This document shows positions 1 to 7,300 of a stretch of 7,304 nucleotides of DNA, one piece after another. The DNA is from Candidatus Bipolaricaulota bacterium (GTDB lineage: Bacteria > Bipolaricaulota > Bipolaricaulia > UBA7950 > UBA9294): assembly GCA_021159105.1 (NCBI GenBank), contig JAGGSM010000109.1, positions 1-7,304 on the forward strand. The letters run 5' to 3'. The translations under genes and the position numbers were made by a program. Within the stretch, counting starts at the first letter, position 1. The number at the start of each line of letters is the position of its first letter. A model generated the notes under the pieces. That model worked only from the letters and a program-made list of their open reading frames with translations. It was not told the DNA's origin and did no database searches.

Positions 1-1231
1 AGCTCTCCCAGGCCCACCCCGAGCATGAATCCTTGGCCACACATTCCGATCGCCATTACGTATCCTTCGATCTCCCTTGATCTGCCGACGAGCGGCGAGC
101 CGTCAGGGGTCATCGGATAGAGTCCGCGCCAGGTGCGCCGCACGCGGATGTTTGAAAGGATCGGCATCAGGTCGACCATGCGGCGGGCGACCATCGGCAG
201 GAACGCGCTCGTCTCGCGGCGATCGAAGCCCGGTATCGATGGACTCGGGGTGATGCAGAAGACGACCTGCCCGGTTGAGAGCTGGTAGAAGTAATAGTTG
301 GCTGAGCCAGGGGCGGGGCGGACGTCGACGACCATGGGTTTTAAGAAGTGGGCGACCGGCTCGGTGATCCCCCCTTCATGCGAGTCGGGGTCCACTGGAT
401 GATCGAGCCCGACCAATTGCCCGATCTCTCTTGCCCACGGACCGGCTGCATTCACTACGATCGGCGCTGCATACTCACCACGATCGGTCTTCACCCCGCG
501 CACGCGGCCGTCATGAGTATCAATGGCAATAACCTGCTCGTTGAAGTGAAACATCGCTCCGGCGAGCACCGCCTGCTCGTACAGCGTATGTCCGAACAAC
601 AGCGTCGAACAGTGCCCGTCGTGCGGGGAGAAGGTTCCTCCGATTAAGCCACCTGGGGTCAGTGAGGGGACGATCTTCAAGAACTCGTCCTTGTCGTACC
701 AATCGATATCCAAGCCGTACTTGTGCTGCGTCTTGAGGAGGGTTTTAAACGTCTCTTCCTCGTGCTTGCGATAGGCGACAAAGGTGTATCCGCCCTCGGT
801 CCACTCGATGTCAACGTCCCTCCGATGAGGCCGTCGGAGTTCACCGAGGGGACGATCTTCAGAAAGTCGTCCTTGTCGTACCAATCGATGTTCAATCCGT
901 ATTTATGCTGTGTCTTGAGGAGGGTTTTAAACGTCTCTTCCTCCTCCTTACGGTAGGCGACGAAGGTGTATCCGCCCTCGGTCCACTCGATGTCCTGGCC
1001 GTACGTCTCTTCCCACGTTGAGACGACCTCCAGGGTGCGCAGGCAGAGGCGGATCTTGGCCGGATCGGAGTGGGTAGCGCGGATCCCGCCGATCGCCGCC
1101 TTGTTCGACCCTTGCCCGGCGCTGGCGAAGCGGTCGAGAACGAGGACGCTCAGTCCAGCGCGCGCCATGGACATCGCTGTCGGTACACCGACGCTCCCCG
1201 CACCGATGATGATCACATCGTAGTTATTCAT
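1..1231 (-). CDS. DAO-family FAD-dependent amine oxidoreductase, sarcosine oxidase beta / HcnC type; frameshifted by an internal duplication, 3' end outside window
   Basis: Predicted flavoprotein that oxidises a secondary amine or amino acid such as sarcosine, proline or hydroxyproline; the substrate is not determinable. The start at 1231 is backed by AGGAGG at 1238-1243, six bases upstream. The N-terminus has an FAD-binding Rossmann motif GAGSVG (residues 10-15) and an acidic residue ending beta-2 (D33). The frame is sound to residue 139 (GLIGGT), where a 182-bp direct repeat shifts it; read literally, the protein ends at 677 after 184 residues with a nonsense tail. Skipping one copy resumes with FSPHDG and continues in frame to base 1 through NAAGPWAREIG, GGITEPV, KPMVVDVRP, TPDGSPLVG and GMCGQGF, all fitting this family's C-terminal half. 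The corrected in-window length is 349 residues, so only about 30 should be missing from a usual ~380. It overlaps the upstream Fe-S flavoprotein by ATGA, its likely electron-transfer partner. The family call is firm; the exact enzyme is not. Confidence 0.85.
631..994. repeat. 182-bp imperfect direct repeat, two abutting copies, inside the DAO-family gene
   Basis: Copy 1 is 631-812 and copy 2 is 813-994, aligned at a constant offset of 182 with no indel. I count 25 mismatches (about 86% identity); the last 32 bases (781-812 and 963-994) are identical. The length is 2 mod 3, so the repeat breaks the gene. In the functional frame both copies encode the same ~60 residues (DIEWTEGGYTF to GLIGGT) with only about seven amino-acid differences, for example RKEEEE against RKHEEE and VPSVNSD against VPSLTPG. 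Most changes are therefore silent. Confidence 0.97.
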
Positions 1232-3379
1232 CGCTCCCCTCCTCTTGCTTCGTGGAGTTTGCGCTGGCGAAGACGCCGAGCGGGACCTCGATGAAGCAGT
1301 GGCCGCTTCACGTTCTCTTCCACTTCGGAGAGAGGGATCCCTTCTTCACGGAAGAGTCTCTTGATCAGCGACGTACAAGTCTTTCCCCCGCACGCTCCCA
1401 TCCCGGCACGCGTGACCGCCTTGATCTCGTTCATATCGCGACAACCGCTGCGGATGAGGCTCCTGATCTCACCTGCTGTGACCCGTTCGCAGCGACAGAC
1501 GACCGCGTCGTCCTTCATGCGCTCTTCGACCTGTGGGAGCGGCTGCGAGATGGACGCGTCCTGGATTCTGATCCCGGCCACGCGTTTGGCGTACTCCTTC
1601 GGCGCGCTCACTTTGACGAGTACGGTATGGTCGTTGCGCGCGATCGCGCGCAGGTCCTCCACGACCACATTGCCGAGCGTATTGCCGACCGAGTCGGTCA
1701 CCGTCACCTCCTGCCCAACCTGGAGACTCTCTGGAGGGAACTCATAGGCGATCGTCACCGTGGGCATGTCAGTATCCTGGCGGTAGTCAACAAGCGTTAT
1801 CGCGAGGCCAGGGCAGATGGCGACGCACTGCTCGCAGCCCAAGCATTGGTGTGGATCATCGATGAACTGCGGGCGCTGCCGAATGTCGCTCTTATCTATT
1901 GTAATCAGGTGCTTGGGGCAGACGGCGCTGCACGGGTTGCAGGGGATCTCCTGGCTGCAGTGGAGGATGGGGAAGACCCCCTCCTCCCACGGCGGGATGT
2001 TCTCTGAGCCAACCTCCCCCGGTCTTGACTTGAGGATCTGCGCTGTGCGCGACCATTCTTCGGGGATCTCTTCCTCAGTCACGTGCAGATCGCGGGCGAT
2101 CGTCCTCCCCTTGATCCGCCCTGAGAAGATCGCTGCCGAGGCCTCGGCGATCTCCTCGGCATCGCCGGCGTCGTACACGTTCATCCCGTACTCGCGCGCC
2201 TTGCTGGTAAATTCGTTCACCGGATCGAGGCCGACCGCGATAAGGAGAGTATCGCAGGAAAACGACTTCTCCGTGCCCGGAATGGGACGGAATTTATCGT
2301 CGATCTGGGCGATCGTCACGGATTCCACCTGCTTATCACCGTTGGCGGAGACTACGGTATGCGAGGTGTAGATGGGAACGCCGAGGCGAGCGAGCTTGTC
2401 CACGTGCACCTTGTATCCACCGCACTCGGGAAGGGCTTCGACAAGGCCGACGACCTCGATTCCAGCCTGCAGTGCGTGATAGCCGGCGATCAGGCCGACG
2501 TTCCCTCCGCCAACGATGAACAGCCGCTCCGCCGCGCGCACGCGGTCGCGATTAACGAGCGTTTGGAAGGCACCGGCACCGTACACACCAGGAAGGGTGT
2601 TCCCCTTGAAGGCAAGCGATTTCTCCCGCGCCCCTGTGGCGACGAGGAGCACCTGCGGCTCGATGAGCACGTACTCATCCCCACCGCGCAGCACGCCCAC
2701 CAACTTGTCGCTGAACACCGCCAAGGCCGTGCTATTTGTCCATATCTTCACCGAGGGGAGCGCTTCTATCTCACTTGATAACAGTGAGGCAATATCTACC
2801 CCACGCGTACCGGCGTGCACCGCCTCGACCGAGCCGAAGAAGCGGTGCGTCTGCAGGACAAGCTTTCCGCCAAGGCGGTCCTTGTCATCGATTAGCAGCA
2901 CATCGACCCCGCGCCTTCCAAGTTCACCGGCTGCGGACATCCCGGCTGGGCCTCCGCCGAGGATGAGGACTGTCACTTTGATCGTCTTGATCTCGTGCAG
3001 CGCGGGGATGCTAGTCACTTCCGGCAAACGCGGCAGCTCATCGATCGGCTCAACGCGCATTCCCGGAAGGACCTGCGTCATGCACGACTTCACCGGAACG
3101 TCATTTGCGATCACCAGGCACTGGGAGCACTGTCCGTTGGCGCAGAAGATCCCTTGTGGCGACCCGTCCCTTGGGTGATGCCCGAAGGTGCGGATGCCGT
3201 TTGCAAACAGGGCCGTCCCTTGGATGATGGCCGAAGGTGCGGATGCCGTTTGCAAATAGGGCCGAGGCGATCATCTCGCCCTTGTTTGCTGTCAATTCCT
3301 GCCCGCGCCAGAAGAATGTTATCTGCTCTTTTGTAGAAATCGGAAGAATCGGATGCTTGTCGATGCGATAGGTTGTCAT
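1228..3379 (-). CDS. Multi-cluster Fe-S flavoprotein dehydrogenase subunit: 2Fe-2S + FAD/NAD(P) oxidoreductase + 2x[4Fe-4S] + BFD-like 2Fe-2S; frameshifted by an internal duplication
   Basis: Probable electron-transfer subunit of a soluble amine or amino-acid dehydrogenase, like fused HcnA and HcnB or the sarcosine oxidase alpha N-terminal half. Numbering is for the protein after removing one 49-bp repeat copy (700 aa). An N-terminal 2Fe-2S domain has C63, C68, C71 and C83. Two Rossmann motifs follow, GGGPAG (125-130, FAD) and GGGNVG (274-279, NAD(P)-type), with ATGARE near 231. Two 4Fe-4S sets are C458/C464/C467/C471 and C496/C499/C502/C506. A BFD-like site has C612, C614, C647 and C652. The start at 3379 has GAGGAG at 3383-3388, three bases upstream. 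Literally, the frame from 3379 ends at 3101 after 92 residues and the rest is open from 3255; neither is likely a natural protein. The last ~25 residues are arginine-rich and atypical, probably from an extra base near 1296. The stop overlaps the next gene's start (ATGA). The natural electron acceptor is unknown. Confidence 0.85.
1238..1243 (-). promoter_or_regulatory. Ribosome binding site of the DAO-family gene
   Basis: AGGAGG on the minus strand, six bases before the ATG at 1231, sits inside the 3' end of the Fe-S flavoprotein gene. It is a consensus site and fixes the start. With the ATGA overlap it argues for coupled production of the two subunits. Confidence 0.85.
3164..3261. repeat. 49-bp imperfect direct repeat, two abutting copies, inside the Fe-S flavoprotein gene
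   Basis: Copy A is 3164-3212 and copy B is 3213-3261, at a constant offset of 49 with three mismatches. All three are synonymous in the functional frame (CTG/CTA Leu, GGG/GGC Gly, CAC/CAT His), both copies encoding LFANGIRTFGHHPRDG. The length is 1 mod 3, so the gene is split just before the cysteine motif of its N-terminal 2Fe-2S domain. Confidence 0.97.
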
Positions 3380-3382
3380 CTT

Positions 3383-3388
3383 CTCCTC
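3383..3388 (-). promoter_or_regulatory. Ribosome binding site of the Fe-S flavoprotein gene
   Basis: GAGGAG on the minus strand ends three bases before the ATG at 3379. The spacing is a little short but the match is good. It supports the 3379 start over the in-frame-looking ATG at 3255, which lies within the repeat. Confidence 0.7.
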
Positions 3389-3441
3389 ACAAGCGTTAGT
3401 TTTTCAATCCGCAGTCGTGCGCGCCGCGGAATGGTACACCT

Positions 3442-3469
3442 ATTCAACACTTTGTTCCATACTGAACAA
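3442..3469 (-). promoter_or_regulatory. Weak sigma-70-like promoter candidate for the Fe-S flavoprotein/DAO pair
   Basis: On the minus strand TTGTTC (3464-3469, candidate -35, three of six matches) is followed after 16 bases by TTGAAT (3442-3447, candidate -10, four of six matches). It is offered because it is well placed in the only intergenic gap and overlaps the palindrome; the hexamers alone are not strong. Confidence 0.25.
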
Positions 3470-3471
3470 AG
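3450..3471. promoter_or_regulatory. Perfect inverted repeat, candidate repressor/activator operator
   Basis: CTTTGTTC (3450-3457) and GAACAAAG (3464-3471) are perfect 8-bp arms around a 6-bp spacer, 71 bp upstream of the start at 3379. The arm spacing (22 bp in total, about two helical turns) fits a dimeric helix-turn-helix regulator. It overlaps the candidate -35 hexamer, which would suit repression or substrate-responsive control. The regulator family cannot be assigned, and no regulator gene is in the window. Confidence 0.45.
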
Positions 3472-3526
3472 ACATAGATCCTTGTCCAATGCCCTGTGTT
3501 ACTCCTCTCATCGAAATGAAGCCGTG

Positions 3527-5161
3527 TCATATTCGACCCTCACGGTGATCGCTCTTGATTGCCTGCTCTGCGCGTTCTTGTGCGATCCCGTATCCGCCAC
3601 CGCCTGGTGTCCTTATGCTCACCGTCTCACCATCAAATAACGTAACTGTCCCCTTCGCCGGAAGGGGGATCTCCTCGCTATCGCGTATCAGTACGTTCTC
3701 TCCAGTCCTTCCGGGAGCCCCGCCGTTTAATCCGTACGGATGGGAGCGACGTCTGTCGGTTAGGAGCGATACGCGGGCTGTGTGGCCAACGATCGTGATG
3801 TCACGACGAATCCCCATCCCTCCGCGATAGCGGCCGTTACCGCCGCTTCCATCGATCAGCTCGTAGCGCTCGACACGGAGAGGATATGCGCTCTCTAACG
3901 CTTCGACAGGTGTGTTCAGGGTGTTTGTCATGTGAGAGTGCACCCCATTGACCCCATCCTTGTTCGGCCGCGCGCCGAACCCGCCGCCGATCGTCTCATA
4001 GAGCGTGTACGCCTTCCCGCTTCGTGGGTTGATTCCCCCGATGGTGACGTTGTTCATCGTCCCCTGACATGCGGCGATGACGCGCTCCGGGCAGAGCTTG
4101 GAGAACGCGCCGAGGATGACATCGACTATCCTCTGTGATGTTTCCAGGTTGCCCCCAACGACCGGAGAGGGGGGATCGGAGTTCACCACACTACCCTGGG
4201 GAGCGATGATCTCGATCGGTCGATAGCAGCCGGCGTTCGGTGGAATGTCGGGATCGGTGATCGCCCGCAGCGTGAAGTACGTCGCCGAGGCGGTCACGGC
4301 GTAGACCGCGTTCACCGGTCCAGCAACGGCCGGAGAGCTGCCGGTGAAGTCGACGCTGATCTTCTCCCCAGAAACTGTCACGCTCGCTCTGATCCGTATA
4401 GGTTCATCAGTAATCCCGTCTCCATCGAGGTAATCCTCGTATGCAGCCGTCCCATCAGGGAGCTCTTTGATCTGCGCGCGCATGCGCCGCTCGGAGTAGT
4501 CCATTACCGCTGCCATCCCTCTCGTTAGCAGATCGGACCCAAAACGGTGAACAAGTGCCTGCATTCGCGCGATCCCGGTCTCGCAGGCGGCGTGCTGCGC
4601 GCTTAGGTCTCCCATTCGTTCTTCAGGAGTGCGCACATTGAGCAGGATGAGATCGGCAAGGTCCTGATCGAGCTTGCCCTCATTCCACAGGCGAACCGGA
4701 GGAATGCGCAGCCCCTCCTGGTAGATCTCCGTCGTGTCACCGGCCACGCTACCCGGCTCCTTGCCGCCGACATCGGCGTGGTGAGCGCGGCTGGCGACGA
4801 AGGCGAACAGCTCGTCCCTCACGAAGACGGGGGCGATAAAGGTGATGTCGGGCAGGTGCGCGCCACCGTAGTAAGGATCGTTTAGGATGATGACGTCTCC
4901 GGGGTGAAATGTCTGAGCCTTACTGATCGCAGCAGCTACGGAGAACGGCATCGCTCCGAGGTGCACGGGGATAGATTCCGCTTGGGCGACCATTCTTCCC
5001 TCCGGATCGAAGACCGCGCAAGAGCAATCACGACGCTCCTTGATGTTGGGGCTAAAGGCACTACGAATCAGGTTGGCGTTCATCTCCTCGGAGACGGCAG
5101 CGAGGGCGTGCCGCAGCACCTCCAGGGTGATCGGGTCAAAGGCTGTTGAGTTCATCGTCAT
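3527..5161 (-). CDS. hyuB: Hydantoinase B / oxoprolinase-family beta subunit
   Basis: Second subunit of an ATP-dependent cyclic-amide hydrolase of the HyuA/HyuB (N-methylhydantoinase, 5-oxoprolinase-like) family; related pairs also occur in acetone and acetophenone carboxylases, so the substrate is open. The 544-residue frame is intact and of usual length. Family landmarks in order: DPITLEVLRHAL (9-20), ERRDCSCAVFD (42-52), HLGAMPFSV (67-75), the metal-site-like NDPYYGGAHLPD (94-105), SRAHHADVGG (124-133), GGGFGARPNKDG (392-403), and the glycine-rich C-terminus TPGGGGYG (518-525). The start at 5161 overlaps the hyuA stop in ATGA, with GGAG at 5167-5170 five bases upstream, which implies translational coupling; a second ATG lies two codons in. 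No signal peptide or membrane segment is seen, so it is cytoplasmic. It is the only gene here with no internal repeat or frameshift. HyuB family: very sure; hydantoin as substrate: not. Confidence 0.93.
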   Translation of the reverse strand: MTMNSTAFDPITLEVLRHALAAVSEEMNANLIRSAFSPNIKERRDCSCAVFDPEGRMVAQAESIPVHLGAMPFSVAAAISKAQTFHPGDVIILNDPYYGGAHLPDITFIAPVFVRDELFAFVASRAHHADVGGKEPGSVAGDTTEIYQEGLRIPPVRLWNEGKLDQDLADLILLNVRTPEERMGDLSAQHAACETGIARMQALVHRFGSDLLTRGMAAVMDYSERRMRAQIKELPDGTAAYEDYLDGDGITDEPIRIRASVTVSGEKISVDFTGSSPAVAGPVNAVYAVTASATYFTLRAITDPDIPPNAGCYRPIEIIAPQGSVVNSDPPSPVVGGNLETSQRIVDVILGAFSKLCPERVIAACQGTMNNVTIGGINPRSGKAYTLYETIGGGFGARPNKDGVNGVHSHMTNTLNTPVEALESAYPLRVERYELIDGSGGNGRYRGGMGIRRDITIVGHTARVSLLTDRRRSHPYGLNGGAPGRTGENVLIRDSEEIPLPAKGTVTLFDGETVSIRTPGGGGYGIAQERAEQAIKSDHREGRI

Positions 5162-7300
5162 GCGATCTCCAAGATCATGTTTGCATATTCATCGATCCTC
5201 GCGTCTGTTCCCGGCGGAAGCAGAATCGTCGCGTCCTCTCCGAACACGATTGCCGGGCCAGTGATTCCGACACCCAAGGCAATATCGCTGCGGTGCAGTG
5301 CGCGTGTTTCTACAGGCCCGTCCTTGGTAAACCATGCCTTCACCATGGACGCGGATTGGCCCTGTATGCCTTTGTGTGCCGTCCTGACGCGGGGGACCTC
5401 CATCAAACGGCCCGTCCTTGGTAAACCATGCCTTCACCATGGACGCGGATTGGCCCTGCGTGCCTTTGTGTGCCGTCCTGACGCGGGGGACCTCCATCAA
5501 ACCGGGACCCACCGCCTGCAGCCTCAGAGTGACGAGTTCCACGGGTTGCTCATCGAGGGCGTGTCCGTAACGGCGCACATGCTCAGCGTAAAAGAGCGAG
5601 GCTATATCGCGCATGAATTCCTGATCTATCACCCAGTCCTCTGCTACTTTCGTATGTAAGAGTGGTACATTGAGCTCGTGCGCCTGTCCCAAATAGCGCA
5701 GATCCGCCGAAACGTGAAAGCGGATCGTATCCTCTTTCACCCCTTCTGCCTTCAGCTCCTCCCTGGCACGATCGCGCAATTTCGCGAGGGCGCTTGCGAT
5801 CATCTCCGGCTTGCAGTCTGGTAACGACCTGACAATCCCCTGGCTAAAGTCGTGTCCTATTTCTGCGACAACGAGACCGAACGCCGATAGAACACCGGCT
5901 GTCGCCGGAATGATCACCCTACTGATCCCCAATCGCTGAGCAACCGATACAGCGTGCAACGGGCCGGCACCGCCGAAGGCGAGCAGCGAAAACTTGCGTG
6001 GATCGTATCCCCGCTCGACCGAGATAACGCGAATCGCGCGTTCCATAGCGGCATCGGCTATCTCCAGTATCCCGAGTGCCGTCGCCTCAACGCTGATGTT
6101 GAGCCTGCTTGCCACTCGTCCAACTGCGCTCCTTGCGGCATCTAGGTCGAGCCGATCGAGTCCGCCCAAGGGGTGCGAGGGGAGAAGGTGTCCCAGCACG
6201 AGGTGGGCATCGGTGACTGTTGGTTCCAGGCCTCCACGATCATAGCAGGCCGGTCCGGGATCGGCGCCAGCGCTACGCGGGCCGACACGCAGTGCTCCAC
6301 CGTGGTCGATCCAGGCAATGCTCCCACCGCCGGCTCCTATCGTGTGAATATCGACCATGGGAAGAGCGACTGGGTAGTCCCCTATCCGCCCTGTTGTCGT
6401 TCGGCTGAGCTTTCCATCACGTATGAGCGAGACATCGCAACTCGTCCCTCCCATGTCGAGCGTGATCAGATCGGAAAGATCGGTCAATTCTCCGATCACC
6501 CGCGCACCCTCAACGCCCGCCGCCGGACCGGAGAGAAGAATGCGCGCTGGGTTAGCTTGGGCGTAATCAGCACTGGTGATCGCCCCGTTCGACTGCATGA
6601 TCTGCCAACGCGTGTTCAGACCGCTCTTCTTGGCACCTGTTTCAAGCGATGTGAGGTAACTTCCGATAACCGGCCGAAGGGCGGCACTGATGACCGTGGT
6701 CGATGTCCGCTCGAACTCACGAAACTCGGGGAGGATATCGCTTGAAATAGTCACAGGTACTCCCAGTGCGGAGGAGATAACATCTTGCACCGCACGCTCG
6801 TGCGTCGGATCGAGGTAAGAGAACAAGAAGACCACGGCAACCGTCTCCACAGACTGCTCACGCAGGAGAGGAATCAACCGCTTTACATCGTCCGTAACCA
6901 ACGGTTTGATGACCTTGCCGCGGTAGTCCAAGCGTTCTGTTACCTCGAAGCGACGATCGCGGGCTACGATCGGGGCGGGACGCTCGAAGAAGAGGTCGTA
7001 CAGCTTCGGACGATTCTGCCGGCCGATCTCCAGCACGTCGCGAAATCCACGCGTTGTCACGAGGGCGGTTCTTGCCCACTTCCCTTCGAGAAGAGCATTC
7101 GTCGCCACGGTCGAGCCGTGCCGGATCTCTCCTACTCTATCGGGGATGATCACCCCGCGGTCGATAAGACTGGAAAGGGCGGAGATGACACCCATGGCGG
7201 GCTCTTGTGGGGTCGAAGGGATCTTGAACAGCCGGACGTGCCCCGCATCACTGACGACGATGTCAGTGAACGTCCCGCCAATATCAATTCCTAGCAACAT
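5158..7300 (-). CDS. hyuA: Hydantoinase A / oxoprolinase-family alpha subunit (ATPase); C-terminus frameshifted by an internal duplication
   Basis: ATP-binding subunit that with HyuB couples ATP hydrolysis to opening of a cyclic amide ring. It shows the actin/acetate-kinase-type nucleotide site of the family: phosphate-1 DIGGTFTD (6-13), phosphate-2 LDMGGTSCD (281-289) and adenosine-type FGGAGP (442-447). Other landmarks are TNALLEGKWAR (68-77), SGPAAGVEGA (257-266), IGAGGGS (321-327) and SAGADPGPACY (343-353). The frame is sound to residue 631 (KDGP). A 94-bp direct repeat then shifts it, so the literal protein runs to 5189 (703 aa) with a foreign tail. Skipping one copy gives VETRALHRSD, GITGPAIVFG and ILLPPGTDA and a TGA stop at 5158-5160, overlapping hyuB by ATGA; the corrected length of 682 aa is normal for the family. 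The start at 7300 puts the phosphate-1 motif at residue 6, as expected. Only TTAG lies upstream in the window, so its ribosome site and promoter are not visible. Confidence 0.9.
5167..5170 (-). promoter_or_regulatory. Ribosome binding site of hyuB
   Basis: GGAG on the minus strand, five bases before the ATG at 5161, embedded in the last codons of hyuA. It favours 5161 over the ATG at 5155 as the hyuB start. Confidence 0.7.
5315..5502. repeat. 94-bp near-identical direct repeat, two abutting copies, near the 3' end of hyuA
   Basis: Copy A is 5315-5408 and copy B is 5409-5502, at a constant offset of 94. The only differences are two bases in one codon (ACG Thr in copy B, ATA Ile in copy A, giving HKGTQGQ against HKGIQGQ). 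The length is 1 mod 3, so the final 51 residues of HyuA are put out of frame. Confidence 0.97.

Larger units (their letters stand above)
3380..3526 (-). promoter_or_regulatory. 147-bp intergenic leader between hyuB and the Fe-S flavoprotein gene
   Basis: This is the only non-coding gap in the window and probably holds the promoter or regulatory region of the two oxidoreductase genes. It contains the inverted repeat at 3450-3471 and a weak promoter candidate at 3442-3469. An imperfect GC-rich hairpin (TCCGC at 3408-3412, GCGGA at 3426-3430) lies between promoter candidate and start codon, but no T-run follows on either strand, so I do not call a terminator. No convincing terminator for hyuAB is seen, so read-through into the downstream pair is possible. 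Confidence 0.6.

Noticed and set aside
348..647. Plus-strand open frame of 99 codons opposite the DAO-family gene
   Set aside because: It lies opposite a clearly conserved minus-strand coding region and shows no recognisable protein pattern.
1252..2007. Plus-strand open frame of 251 codons, and others at 1817-2371, 2516-3178, 6173-6745 and 6785-7294
   Set aside because: All are antisense to well-supported Fe-S flavoprotein or hyuA coding sequence. Long antisense frames are expected at this base composition, and they have no family motifs.
3164..3261. Direct repeats as a CRISPR array or mobile-element target duplication
   Set aside because: Each repeat occurs only twice, abuts without spacers, is part of the host gene's own coding sequence, and encloses no transposase or inverted ends.
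3405..3433. GC-rich hairpin in the leader as a rho-independent terminator or attenuator
   Set aside because: The stem is short with a mismatch and a 13-base loop, and no T-run follows on either strand.
631..5502. Tandem duplications as a phase-variation or gene-silencing switch
   Set aside because: A switch by slippage or recombination would keep copies nearly identical; the 182-bp pair differs at about 14% of sites with a synonymous bias, and metabolic enzymes are unusual targets.
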